From assembly GCA_949152475.1 (NCBI GenBank), contig OX424555.1, positions 16,262,868-16,326,867 on the forward strand: a stretch of 64,000 bases of DNA, written 5' to 3'. This document shows, in pieces, positions 12,040 to 22,566 of this stretch (within the stretch, counting starts at the first letter, position 1; every line of letters begins with the position of its first letter). The translations under genes and the position numbers were made by a program. The notes under the pieces were generated by a model. The model searched no databases. It was not told where the DNA came from and saw nothing but the letters and a program-made list of their open reading frames with translations. This DNA comes from Terebella lapidaria. Taxonomy: Eukaryota; Annelida; Polychaeta; Terebellida; Terebellidae.

Positions 12040-12941
12040 CCAAGAGACTTCTCTGTTAATATATGGTTATCCACCATGTCTTGCACATCGTTCACTGTTA
12101 TTGAGACACTGGTAGATGAACAAATCTTACTTTGTTGAGCTGCAAAAACATGGTCACAAGTGAACGAAGACACTTTCCCTCGTCCATAGGCTTTCCCAAC
12201 CTCTGTACATGTGTCTGATTCACAGACAATGGATTGAACTGAGTGGCTGCTGCGTATCTGGACATGTAGAGGATGCTGATTCCCTTGAGAACTTTTGCTC
12301 ACCATGTAAATTCCTTCTGAAGATGACACAAGAAATGCTTCCAGTTTGGAGGATGTCTGATTTGTATGGTGCACATCCCGCATATGCCTGGCAATGTTCC
12401 TCTTGAGCATGACTGTTCCAGAGATACAACATGCAGCGGCCAATGGACCAATGATTGTCTTTGGTGTCTGTTGAACTGCAGCAGGTTTCTTCGATGGTAA
12501 CCGTCTTGCTTTTGTATCCGGATCATGAACTGGGTGCGGATTTGGCACTCGTGCTTCTGTTGGTGGACGATATATTCCATCACCACAGTTGGACGTTAGA
12601 TGATAGGACTTGTGCTGCACGCTGTGCGTCAAGCGGTAATTCATGTGCTGTTTCCTCGAGATAACTGTGCCACAAACACAATGATAGTGGCCATAGCGCA
12701 TGGCCGATGGAGTGGAACAGTCCAGGTTACACATAACGACAGATATCCCTTGAACTTCGACTGCATGCTTCATGTGTGACAGCCGCATGTGAACAACAAC
12801 TTTTTCATGCCTTGCCGGTTTGAACTTTTCATCAGAGCAGATCGGACAGGACAGTAGACCTTTCTGATGTGGGAGAATGTTGGAAATCCAGTCACTCTCT
12901 CTGCCTGAGGGAATATGTGTTATATGCTGCGATCCATCCAT
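12040..12941 (-). pseudogene. C2H2-like zinc-finger protein fragment
   Basis: A long minus-strand frame starts at a true ATG (MDGSQHITHIPSGRE). It holds finger-like blocks: LSCPICSD with HMRLSH, VMCNLDC, HYHCVCGTV with H and H, a second CCISGTV with NIARHMRDVHH, and later a block VCESDTC with SFTCDHV. About 300 residues are open before the frame enters the LINE tail at 12039, which adds a spurious poly-Glu end. Fingers of this type bind nucleic acid. I do not recognise the protein. The next coding pieces on this strand are the SWIM and PHD-like fragments, so this is likely the middle of a larger, LINE-disrupted protein. Confidence 0.6.
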
Positions 12942-12985
12942 CTTGCTATTCTTCTGGGGAAAACCTCGCGACTCCTCAGGTTGTG

Positions 12986-13143
12986 TCCTTCAACGTCAGC
13001 TGCGGTAAGCCGCCTACATCAAAGTCGACAACACCATCATCGCCACACCTGCTTCTCTTCTAGCCTTGGCACTTCGGGTTAGCATGGTCAGCCGGGTCAT
13101 GTCCTTCGACGTCAGCTGCGGTAAGCCACCTACATCGAAGTCG
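12986..13143. repeat. Direct repeat of about 45 bp
   Basis: TCCTTCAACGTCAGCTGCGG at about 12988 and TCCTTCGACGTCAGCTGCGG at about 13100 begin two near-identical 45-bp blocks, each continuing through GTAAGCC and CCTACATC to AAGTCG. They lie between the zinc-finger fragment and the next LINE copy. Confidence 0.8.
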
Positions 13144-13144
13144 G

Positions 13145-13375
13145 AGAGTGGCTGGACGTTGAACATGTCCTGGTACATTGTCAAGATTTGGCTGACAATC
13201 GTCGCATGTTCTACGAGTGTCAGTCCATATACAAACGTTTCAAGGATTTTAATATTTATAAAATCCTCAAATTTCCTTCGGGAAATTGGGGTATATATTT
13301 ATGTTTAGACACATAAATTCCAGTCAACGCCTTCGAGTCTAGATCTAGTCATCAATTCTTCACCACTAAGTGGCT
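13145..13375 (+). mobile_element. 5' half of a TTC-tailed LINE copy split by another LINE
   Basis: This starts in the C-terminal tail coding part (GTGGCTGGACGTTGAACATG) and runs into the 3' UTR as far as TTCACCACTAA, where another LINE is inserted. The rest of the UTR resumes at 15770. Uninterrupted copies (for example 3300-3820) read straight through this point. Confidence 0.9.
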
Positions 13376-15774
13376 AAGTACCATTGAAAATTGTTCAAGT
13401 AGCCCGGGTGTTTTAGATTTTCCATTGACCGAAGAAGAGCTATCAACAGCCCTGAGAAAACTCAGAAGGGGTAAATCGAGCGGTATAGATTCGATCACAA
13501 ACGATATGCTACTTGATGGCGGATTATGTCTGCATCAGACAATTCTTCACATCTTTAACAAACTACTATCTGAAGGTTGTTACCCATCCTCTTGGCAGTC
13601 TAACATCATTGTTCCAATATTCAAATCCGGGGCAAAAACTGACCCCGACAATTATAGAGGAATTGCCATCTACAGTTGCTTGGGAAAACTATTTAGCTCA
13701 TTAATAAATAGCAGACTGGAATCCTTTCTGAAAACAAATAACATGATCTCAATTAATCAAAACGGCTTTAAAAAAGATCATCGTACGGAGGATAATATTT
13801 TCATCCTACAATCCCTGTACGACAAATACGTTAAATCAATGGGCAATAAATTATATGTTGCCTTTATTGACTTCCGTAAATTCTTCGATACAATTAATAG
13901 AGACTTCTTGTATTACAAGTTGCAGAAAATGGGCATAACCGGCAATGTATATAATGTTATCAAGTCGATGTATGCTTCCTGTTTTTACCATATCAAATGT
14001 GATGATGGAATCACAGACAAAATACGATCGTCTTCTGGTATGAAACAAGGTTGCAATTTGAACCCAGCGCTCTCTAATATATATCAAAATGATATACACG
14101 ACATCTTTGGTGATTCTTGTCACCCTGTATCTCTTGGTGCTCATAAATTCAACTCTCTGTCTTGGGCGGATGACCTTGTCCTTTTGTCGACCTCTCCAGC
14201 TGGTCTACAGAATTGCTTGGACGCTCTTTATAAGTATTGCTTTAAATGGGCTATTAATATTAATCCAGGTAAAACCAAATGTATGGTTATGTCGAAGGGC
14301 AAATGTAAACACTGCCCCACTTTTACTCTGAATGAGTCTGTACTGGAGAACACTAAGCAAACAACATATCTTGGTTTTGTGATAACTTCGAATATGAGTC
14401 ACAGTGCTATGATGGACGATAGGATCCTGAAAGCGAATCGTGCCTCCTTTGTTCTTCGAAAGGCCATCATGTCTTCCAATAATTCTAGTATAAATGTAAA
14501 TATTGCAATTAGTCTTTTCGACAAAATTATATCTCCAATCCTACTATATGGATGCAGTATATGGGGGATGCCTACCTCCAATAATTTAATATACTTAAAT
14601 GGTGTACAGGAAGGGGGAGACACCAGAGCTGCCACGAATAATGCTTTCTATAAAATTAGCGGGCAACATATCCAGTTTTGCTCGGCCAAACGCGTAGGAA
14701 AAATAGATATTAACACGCCGAGACCTATATTAGTTAATGTAGGACGCTTGCAAGACAAACTGTTACTACTCAACAACTCGCCATTGGATAACATCCACGT
14801 TGTAAATTACGATTCTCGCTCTGAGAAAATTGCTTACGAGAAAATGCATTCTAAATATCTTAAGTTCGTTTTAGGAGTCAATAAATGGTCTAGTAACTCG
14901 GCTGTCAGGGCTGAACTCGGAAGATTCCCTATATCTATCAAAGCAATGTCCTTGGGTGTAAAATATTGGCACAAGATTGCGTGCGGCAACACCCCGAATG
15001 CTCTCTTAGTAGCCGCCTATACTTCCACGAACGAGAGACCATCTGCGTGGTTACAGTCGATTGAGTACGTCATTAAAATGACTGGTATGAACTACGTGTG
15101 GGAAAATCCCCTATCTATAACAAACAAATACATTTACCACAAAATTAAGCATATACTTTGTGATCAATATGTACAAAACTTTTTTGCAAACCAGCCGTAT
15201 GATGCTTGCGGTTTGAATGGTATTAAGGATACATACATATTTAGTAACTACCTCTCTATCATTCAATCGCCATCGATGCGAAGCACATTCACAAAATTTA
15301 GAATAAGGAATATACACAAATATGTTCGAAACAGTGATATCAGTTGCCCCCTGTGTTCCTCAAATGTTAACAATGGCCTTCACCATGTATTTTTGCATTG
15401 TAAAACTGACAAAGTATATAATCTAAGAAACGGTTTTGACCATGATATGAAAAAACTCATAAAAAATTACGAACGTATGTCTGACAAAGAGAAGTTATTC
15501 ACCATTTTAGATCTAAGGACAGACAAATGTTGCAATAAAGAAAAGCATCAACAATTTATAAGGTTAGTAACTTCCTATATTAAAGCAATGCAGGTGATCC
15601 TAAAAGAGTAGGCCTTTATAACACCATCGGTGCTCATGGTCATGTCTGTAACATGTTCTCTCTGTATCATTTTTTATTTACACGTATCTCATTGTATAAT
15701 ATTTGTCTGTATGTTGGTTATTATGTAACCTGTACATTTACGCCAATAAACTTGATTGATTGATTGATTGATTG
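13376..15774 (+). mobile_element. RT-encoding LINE nested in an older LINE
   Basis: The element carries a 728-codon RT frame, a short 3' UTR with AATAAA at 15745, and a TTGA-repeat tail (five or so TTGA/TTGATTGA units). It interrupts a TTC-tailed LINE at a site duplicated as ACTAA on both sides. It is 5'-truncated just upstream of the RT: no endonuclease is present. It is the youngest event here, since its ORF is intact while its host copy is decayed. Confidence 0.9.
13425..15611 (+). CDS. LINE reverse transcriptase (5'-truncated ORF2)
   Basis: An uninterrupted 728-codon frame encodes a non-LTR retrotransposon RT. The order is LRRGKSSGIDSI (finger motif), FKSGAKTDPDNYRGIAI, the D-containing box A FIDFRKFFDTI, the template-grip box GMKQGCNLNPALSN, the catalytic box SWADDLVLLS, and then the thumb and a long C-terminal region ending in a Cys-rich block (ISCPLCSSN with HHVFLHC) that probably binds RNA. 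The active box reads WADD where most RTs have YADD or FADD, and box A reads KFFD rather than RAFD. The frame begins at TTG because the 5' part is missing, so no native start is visible. The clade is uncertain: it resembles CR1/L2-type elements, but a tree is needed. It may be transposition-incompetent for lack of an APE domain. Confidence 0.9.
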   Translation: MTEEELSTALRKLRRGKSSGIDSITNDMLLDGGLCLHQTILHIFNKLLSEGCYPSSWQSNIIVPIFKSGAKTDPDNYRGIAIYSCLGKLFSSLINSRLESFLKTNNMISINQNGFKKDHRTEDNIFILQSLYDKYVKSMGNKLYVAFIDFRKFFDTINRDFLYYKLQKMGITGNVYNVIKSMYASCFYHIKCDDGITDKIRSSSGMKQGCNLNPALSNIYQNDIHDIFGDSCHPVSLGAHKFNSLSWADDLVLLSTSPAGLQNCLDALYKYCFKWAININPGKTKCMVMSKGKCKHCPTFTLNESVLENTKQTTYLGFVITSNMSHSAMMDDRILKANRASFVLRKAIMSSNNSSINVNIAISLFDKIISPILLYGCSIWGMPTSNNLIYLNGVQEGGDTRAATNNAFYKISGQHIQFCSAKRVGKIDINTPRPILVNVGRLQDKLLLLNNSPLDNIHVVNYDSRSEKIAYEKMHSKYLKFVLGVNKWSSNSAVRAELGRFPISIKAMSLGVKYWHKIACGNTPNALLVAAYTSTNERPSAWLQSIEYVIKMTGMNYVWENPLSITNKYIYHKIKHILCDQYVQNFFANQPYDACGLNGIKDTYIFSNYLSIIQSPSMRSTFTKFRIRNIHKYVRNSDISCPLCSSNVNNGLHHVFLHCKTDKVYNLRNGFDHDMKKLIKNYERMSDKEKLFTILDLRTDKCCNKEKHQQFIRLVTSYIKAMQVILKE

Positions 15775-15927
15775 ACTAACCTTGTAAGCTTTTACTGTTC
15801 ACTACACATTTTTATTTGTATAACTTGCGGTTTTATCATTCTTGATACTACTTTTATATCCTTGTTTGGCACTGAAATGGCCTTCTTGAGCCCAAAGTGC
15901 CGGTAAGCTTTATTCTTTCTTCCTTCA
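15775..15927 (+). mobile_element. 3' half of the split TTC-tailed LINE copy
   Basis: This resumes with the ACTAA duplicate, then CCTTGTAAGCTTTTACTG, the TTGGCACTGAAATGGCC block and a short TTC/TTT tail. It completes the copy begun at 13145. Confidence 0.9.
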
Positions 15928-16168
15928 GGAAATTGGGGTATACTTTTATTTTTAGTCATACAATACTTGTCAACTCGTTTGAGTCTAGATCTAGTCATCA
16001 ATATGTTCACAATTAATCTTGTAAGCTTTTACTGTTCACTGCAAATTTTTAATTGTAGAACTTGCGGTGTTATCATTCTTGATACTACTTTTATATCCTT
16101 GTTTGGCACTGAAATGGCCTTCTTGAGCCCAAAGTGCCGTTAAACTTTATTTCTTCTTCTTCTTCTTG
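15928..16168 (+). mobile_element. TTC-tailed LINE 3' end
   Basis: Begins GGAAATTGGGGTATAC right after the tail of the previous copy and ends AAACTTTATTTCTTC plus TTC repeats. The head-to-tail arrangement mirrors 3300-4062. Confidence 0.88.
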
Positions 16169-16497
16169 TATGGACATCAACTTTGACTGCACATGATAGG
16201 TGGTTGATGCACGTGTTTCGTCTTGATCATTATCATATAAAATTTCGTGGCGACCGTGGGCGGTATGTTTTGTTGTAAAATCACCGCCAAGTACAAATAC
16301 TGCAATGTCATGAAGCGGAAATCTATGTGAGACCTCCTCACTGCGGCGAACGAGTTCGTTAAGAATAATGTCATATGTGGCACCACTCAAACAAGATTCC
16401 AGTACAATAGTGGACGGAGGAAATCGACGTTGTGCATCAGATATTCACGGATTCCTCGACCTCGTGAATCAGTGATGATCACAAAGCAGAATGGCAT
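16169..16497 (-). pseudogene. SGNH-hydrolase-like fragment
   Basis: The minus strand from ATG 16497 reads MPFCFVIITDSRGRGIREYL. After a frame change it continues through TIVLESCLSGATYDII, LVRRSEEVSHRFP and IAVFVLGGDFTTKHT. The TDSRG element resembles block I (GDSxG-type nucleophile region) and VLGGDF the GGND block of SGNH/GDSL hydrolases. Such domains occur in ORF1 proteins of some LINEs and in other invertebrate transposon-type proteins. The fragment is cut by a LINE tail at 16168 and has one internal frameshift near 16430. If the intervening LINEs are ignored, it lies directly upstream of the zinc-finger fragment at 12941 and could be its N-terminus. Function is inferred from motifs only. 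Confidence 0.45.
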
Positions 16498-16893
16498 TTT
16501 GAATTTTCAATGACGCCCCTGGGCCTGTTCCCTGGCCCCTGAACTGTTGTCTGCTGTCAAAAAACTCAATATACCACGACTGGTCGTGAACAAAATTAAG
16601 ACCATACACAACAGAGCTAATCAATTATACAGTATAGATCTAGATCTAATCCTAATCAGGACAAGTCAGTGTCAAATGAATATGATCTGCAGAAGAACGT
16701 GTCCGCACTCACTGAATGTACATTCAAAAAGAAAACATGTGACACTGAAACTGCGCATGCGCATCCAGGGACCTGCGCATCATCTGTACGCGGCATGAAA
16801 ACTAAATCATAACGTACTCAATACGGTATTTGTCTCACATTGCCGATCTGAGGTTGCCGGTCTGAGTTTGCCGACGCTGACTTGCGTAAAGCC

Positions 16894-17089
16894 CCGCTCA
16901 AAACGGAAGCGAACATTTGAATAGTGTCGATCCTGGCGGTGAGACACAGTTTGACGTATCCCCAATAGTAAAGGCGGTTTTCATTCATAAAAGACGTTTT
17001 GGTCACAGATATTCATTCATAAAAACGCAAATGTAGTAATTCCTCAGTCTGACCGCCAGGGGTATTGTTCGCTTCCGTTTTGGCCCGAG
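16894..17089. mobile_element. MITE-like inverted repeat
   Basis: The left arm (about 16894-16945, CCGCTCAAAACGGAAGCGAA, then CCTGGCGGTGAGAC) is mirrored by the right arm (about 17046-17089, GTCTGACCGCCAGG, then GTTCGCTTCCGTTTTGGCCC). The arms are imperfect, about 45-50 bp, separated by about 100 bp that contain two copies of ATTCATTCATAAAA. No coding capacity. Confidence 0.7.
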
Positions 17090-17564
17090 TGGGCTATCTT
17101 GGTATAGAAAATCTTTGACAGAACCAATGCCGGACACCTATATAGGATTAGGAATATTGGTCGGTGAGCATTTTTTTCCTTGACCTTTCATCAATATTTG
17201 ACTACTTCCGGTGGAATTCGACGTAATAGCTAGTTTACAACCGGCCAATAAGATATAAGTCATCAAATCGGGATATTGGATGCGGAACAAAAATGCTGGT
17301 ACTGTAAAATCTGGTCGATTGAGTAATGGACCGCCGCTGAACGAGAGGTGCTGGATTGCACAATCTGTTGAATCTGTACTAAGTTCGATTCTAGTTCAAT
17401 TCATGTACATTGCTTTACATATTCTAAAGTATCCTTCAAAATGTGGATTCTTTCCAATTGTACACAAGGGTCAGATTCAGATTTCCAGCTATGATCCACA
17501 CGTACTTCTACGCAGAATGGTAGTCATTCTGGACTGAGGAACGCCCATAAGAAGTTACACAAAG

Positions 17565-17745
17565 TCCACCCAATGCTTGGTTGTTGTACCCAAATAAACG
17601 AAATGTCCAGGCGTGATCAACTGGTCATGTCACGGGCTCGTATAGGGCAAACATACCTTACTCAGGGTTACCTGCTCCGTGGGGAGGAGGCCCCTGTTTA
17701 TGTGCACTGTCTGAGTGGCTGACTGTTGAACATGTCCTACTGGGG
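17565..17745 (+). mobile_element. Internal LINE fragment without 3' end
   Basis: Matches the region just before the C-terminal tail of the TTC-tailed LINE: GGTTGTTGTACCCAAATAAAC, AAATGTCCAGGCGTGATC, CTCAGGGTTACCTGCTCC, GTTGAACATGTCCT. It stops before the 3' UTR, so it has been trimmed or interrupted at both ends. Confidence 0.8.
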
Positions 17746-18772
17746 CCTCGATTATACAATTATAAAATAAATCAAGAATACAGAGAATCAAGCATCAACT
17801 AATTGTCCTCAGCTTGTTTTATACACGCATGCATTGATTCTCATACCACTTTCCATCCCAATCTTTGGCCTCTACCAAATCACCAACGCCTGATGGTCTT
17901 GTGTTGTAAGTACTTTTTTCCTGTCACCAAAACCCGGAAAGCACACTGAAATAACAGCACAATCTAAGAATGTATGTGAGTACAAATTAGCTGGAATCGT
18001 CAAGATTACCAGAAGTTCAAGAGGAAAATTCATCTGAAAAAAAAAAGTGACCACTCAAATTCATCAACTCGTCTGAAGAGAAAAAGAGACCACTTATTCT
18101 ATGTCAACTGATTCATCAGAATCCACATGTATATGGGTCAGACCAGGTTTGCCATGGAGGACAGGTTCGACACCATAGTCAGCTTTGCCACCAGTGTCCA
18201 AGTTGTCTACACAAAGGCTGTGATGCTGAGGTTTATCCCGGAAGATTGATCTCTGTCGCAAACGCTCAGAAAGCACACTGAATCAGATTTTGTACTCAGA
18301 TATTTTCACTCAAAACATCTGTACAAAAACAGAAAAACACATTTGCCACACATTGTGGTCACAGACATTGATGAAACAGGTGGAAACGGTGTACAAATGT
18401 TGCTAAAAACTGATGACATTTCAATACAACATTCTGTATCCAGATGATCCCACAATACAATTTGAAATACAATGTAATATAGCTGAATTAAATATTGGTA
18501 TTTAAATGAGTCACATCAGCAAATCTTTATTGCCACACATTTCAAAATATCACATACATATGTCCACATTATTTAAACCGTATCAAGTTACAAACACTTC
18601 AAAATGCAAATAGGCGCTCTTCGAAACCAACGGCCATGTTGGTGATTACATATGCTGGTATTGGTGTACAAAGTACCAAGGTGATGAATGAATAGCTTTA
18701 TTTTCCCAATTTCAACAGCACATCGTTACACAAATATTATTATACATAAATCAGAGATAAAAATTGGGCAGA
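17746..18772. other. Unassigned stretch
   Basis: No gene or clear repeat was seen. Short overlapping frames only. Confidence 0.45.
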
Positions 18773-19942
18773 CCAAAGTATGGATATGACAATATTCAAT
18801 ATGACATTTCGTTATTTAACAGACAATGCTATTTTGATATGCTATTTGCAAAGAGAGAAGACATAAATTTACTACATAAAATAGTTACTGATTACACTGT
18901 TTTTAACACCGCTGCGTATGCACACCTAGTTGCAATGACGTGTACAAATTCCATCAATTGACTGGCTAGTTCCAAACACTTGTTGGCGTCTTCACTGACT
19001 GTGTATACAGGCTACAGTGCGATAATCATTACTTCCAATGTCCATCAGCACAACACTGGAGCGCACTTCCGTAAAAGGGCTTATGAACACCTAGTTGCAA
19101 TGACGTCGTGCACAAATTCCATCAATTGACTGGCTAGTTCCAAACACTTGTTGGCGTCTTCACTGACTGTGTATATGCGATAAACCGTTACTTCCATTGT
19201 CTATCAGCACAATACTGGAGCCACTTCCTTAAAGGGGATGATCTTAGATAAATGTAAGTCAGGAATCAAATTTATCTTGTCACAAACATAGTAAACGCCA
19301 TGAAATAGTTCGAATATATCCAAGAACGAAGCACCTTGGGCCGCTAGAGTGGGCGATGAAATGTTGTATTTCGCACAATCCCGTTGCGAAATATGACAAG
19401 GCAGTCGGCGGATGAGCAAATGTTCCATCAAAACACAATCCCTGGAAGCTAATGTCTATTCTCACAATTCGAAAAGACTTGAAATTGTCTGGTGAACGAG
19501 ATGTTGGTGGATGGAAAAAGTTTGATAACCAGTTTTATTTTGAACAAAATGGCGGCTAAATACGGAAAATTAAAATTACGGAAATTATGTGGAACCGTGG
19601 TATGGGTAGTGGTACAATACGGAAACTGTATGGACCGTTGCTAAAACATTGATAAAAACTGAAATTATAAATTATAACCTAAATCGTCGTTATGTAAATA
19701 AAATGCTTTATTGCATAAAACATTGATTTATTGACGTCAAAATAGATCAGTCACTGTCGATTGAGTCCCTTGACAGCATCTGTGAGTGTTCTGACTGCCC
19801 TCAGATGGGAGTTCTGATTCCCATCTGACTGCCTTTGACTGCATCTGGGAGCGTTCTCTCTCTGCAAATAGCATACCAAAATAGCATTGTCTGTTAAATA
19901 ACGGAATGTCATATTGAATATTGTCATATCCAGTTACCTTCT
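18773..19942. mobile_element. Inverted-repeat element with internal direct repeats
   Basis: The arm at about 18773-18862 (AAAGTATGGATATGACAATA, then TCAATATGACATTTCG, then ACAGACAATGCTATTTTG) is mirrored at about 19859-19942. Between them, a block of about 170 bp starting CACCTAGTTGCAATGACGT occurs twice in direct orientation (about 18921-19080 and 19088-19240). The layout is that of a non-autonomous DNA transposon or a foldback. No transposase is recognised, though minus-strand frames at 19204-19465 have some coding-like character. Confidence 0.65.
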
Positions 19943-20094
19943 GCACGTGAAAAAAAAAATTTCAACATGGTGAGAACTCACATATTCATAATATTGGAAA
20001 AAAAACACATACCAAGTGTTTTTGTCATCCTCCTCTGGCGCACCCCTTCACGGTCGTTGGCATTTAAGTCACTTCTTGATTTCGTCTATTGTGT

Positions 20095-20114
20095 TAAGCT
20101 TTATTTCTTCTTCT
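20095..20114 (+). mobile_element. Ultra-short (about 20 bp) LINE 3'-end insertion
   Basis: Only TAAGCTTTATTTCTTCTTCT of the LINE 3' end is present. It is flanked on both sides by the same 10-mer, TCTATTGTGT (20085-20094 and 20115-20124). That is the signature of target-primed reverse transcription that aborted almost at once. Confidence 0.75.
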
Positions 20115-20124
20115 TCTATTGTGT

Positions 20125-20654
20125 CGGCCTCATTGATTGAAGATTTCTTCCCAGCATCTGAATCATACAATGTCATGTACATGTACATCATACAAACGCA
20201 GAAAAATGAGCAGCAAACAGAATTTTAAGAAATGGTTCTGTACAATGTGCCAGTACATGTATATTCACCTATGGCCACCCGAGTGATGCTCAGCCCGTCC
20301 TTTAAACCCTTTCCCTTCTAATTGAAAGTTTTGGCAAGGGTTGTGGTCAAAAGTCGGGACAGCATGTTGGTCACGATATCCCTTGGGGTGATCCCTCCGA
20401 TCGTTGTGAGATGGGAAACCTGAAGAAGCGAAAACAACACATACAAATATATAGTAACGATATCTGCAACTTTCAGAGATTATTGCTGGGTATTTATTTA
20501 TGGTTTTATGCCACACTCATTATGTCAAGTGACCTGTAATCTGTACGATTGTGATGTGCACTGGCATGTCAATGTCCAATGCCATATTCCGTGCTACATT
20601 TGACGTGTAGCGTGAGTGCCCTCTGATTTACGAACATCATACATCACTCCCAGA
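20125..20654. other. Unassigned stretch
   Basis: No supported gene or repeat. Confidence 0.4.
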
Positions 20655-20812
20655 TCCACAATTAATCTTGTAAGCTTTTACTGTTCACTGCAAATTTTTA
20701 TTTGTAGAACTTGCAGTTTTATCATTCTTGATACTACTTTTATATCCTTGTTTGGCACTGAAATGGCCTTCTTGAGCCCAAAGTGCCGTTAAGCTTTATT
20801 CCTTCTTCTTCA
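20655..20812 (+). mobile_element. TTC-tailed LINE 3' end
   Basis: Begins ACAATTAATCTTGTAAGC and ends AAAGTGCCGTTAAGCTTTATT plus TTC repeats, with high similarity to the other copies. Confidence 0.9.
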
Positions 20813-22010
20813 TCAAAACATGTACGGTATTTTTCCCAATATCGCTAGCCCAGAATCAGATTGTGCATGGACATTTCTTGTAATATCTCGTTTCTGTAAC
20901 TGTTTTGTCAAATATACAAAGGCATACATACATACTGTCTGTATCAGTGCAATTAAGGGAAACTGTCCTTTGGAATATGTACCAATTTCCTGAGCTATTT
21001 GATATCTCTCTCAAAAAGTTGGTCCAGGCAATTTTCTTGAGTAGCTGTTTGACTTCCAGCTTTCAATTGAGTTCTTTATATTCAGCATTAAGCATTAAAC
21101 AGATTTTGTTCAAGTGTACATTTCTAATTAAATCCCACATACCCTTCGGAATCTGTATTTTTTGATAATATACGTATCCATTTATCCGCAGCACAGGCAA
21201 TAGTCTTCTCAATTAAATAACTATGTAAAACGTGCACATATAATATGTTCGGGAAAAACTGATGTGACATTATTGAGATGCAGATTTCTCGGAAATTCAT
21301 AGCCCTGAAGATGACCTTTTAGTCATTGTTGTTAAATTTGTTCTCAATACTGTAATACATTTCAAATTTGATTTAAGTTCACCTCATACATTGTAAGAAA
21401 AATAAAAATTGTGGGACAAAATGGAATATATAAATATATATTCTGTTTCACACAACATTCACTACGATTTATTGGGAAATCAAAATGATGTGTACCTTGA
21501 CCAAGATACCTCTTCGCAAGTGCATGTCTTTGTCCTCATATTCACCGTTATGCTCTCTAAATCCAAATGGACGGGGTTGCAGCACGTATTGTTATAACAA
21601 ATATGTGTGCGGTTTGCACATAACTCGGTTCCTTTGGACCCTCTCACGCACTCCTGCCGTTTTCGACTGATATTTCACCCTCGGTACTATGACCTCTGAG
21701 CCCACTAGTGTCCACAGTCCAGGTCCGCTATGCCCCTGGTGCCGTTGTTTCTATTTTTCGCTCAAGACGATTCCACAGGGTATTTGATATCCCCGCAATG
21801 ATAATATGGCAACAAGCAAATCGTATTCGCAGCAATAATAAAAATATATCTGATATTGTTAAGGTTCTAAACCACACAAGAAAAATGCCATTCATAACTT
21901 CGTCTGGAATTCGACAGCACCTTTAGATGTGCATTTCACCTTTCAAAAAATAATAATATGTGAATAATAATAATACTTGTGAAATAAATGATTTTCACAT
22001 TCAAAAACTG
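20813..22010. other. Unassigned AT-rich stretch
   Basis: No supported gene. Possible distal intron of the downstream sorting-nexin gene, whose 5' exons were not found in this window. Confidence 0.4.
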
Positions 22011-22019
22011 TCTTTTTAT

Positions 22020-22270
22020 GTCTTCTGTGTAGCACTGAAACGGTACTGTTGAGTCCAAAGTGTTGTTATACTATATTTCTCCGTCTATTCCCTGATACTA
22101 CTTTTATATCCTCGTTTGGCACTGAAATGGCCTTCTTGAGCCGAAAGTGCCATTAAACTTTATTCCTTCTTCTTCTTCTATTCCCTGCTACTTTTATATC
22201 CTTGTTTGGCACTGAAATGGCCTTCTTGAGCCCAAATTGTCATTAAGATTTATTCCTTCTTCTTCTTCTA
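22020..22270 (+). repeat. Serial LINE tails at one target site
   Basis: Three LINE 3' ends lie in a row: a diverged one (about 22020-22085, AGCACTGAAACGG, then GAGTCCAAAGTG) and two close to consensus (about 22095-22180 and 22185-22262). The motif TCTATTCCCTG occurs before, between and after the last two. This indicates two separate short insertions that each duplicated the same target, or a tandem duplication that includes it. Confidence 0.8.
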
Positions 22271-22504
22271 TTCCCTGGTTTTTGCGTAATATTCAACATC
22301 TAACTGACTAAAAGATTTGCCAAAGAAGTATTTCTCGCTCTTCGTGGTGTTGTTCTTCGTGTTGTCCAACGTGATGCATGTTGTTTGTGTCCCGTCTGCT
22401 TCAACGAACCTCGGCATTTCAGTGGGCAACCGAAGCTGGCTTCCGAATTGCTCATTCTTTCCCTCAAATAGCATTTTCAGCATTTTAAATTATGTATTTA
22501 TTTA

Positions 22505-22566
22505 TTTCGTTTTGGCACTGAATGTTGAGGCCAAAGTGCCATTGAACAATATTCATTCATTCGTTC
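22505..22566 (+). mobile_element. Relative of the LINE tail with ATTC-repeat end
   Basis: GTTTTGGCACTGAATGTTGA, then GCCAAAGTGCCATTGAAC, then ATATTCATTCATTCG. The core resembles the TTC-tailed LINE end, but the tail unit is ATTC, suggesting a sister family. Confidence 0.55.
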
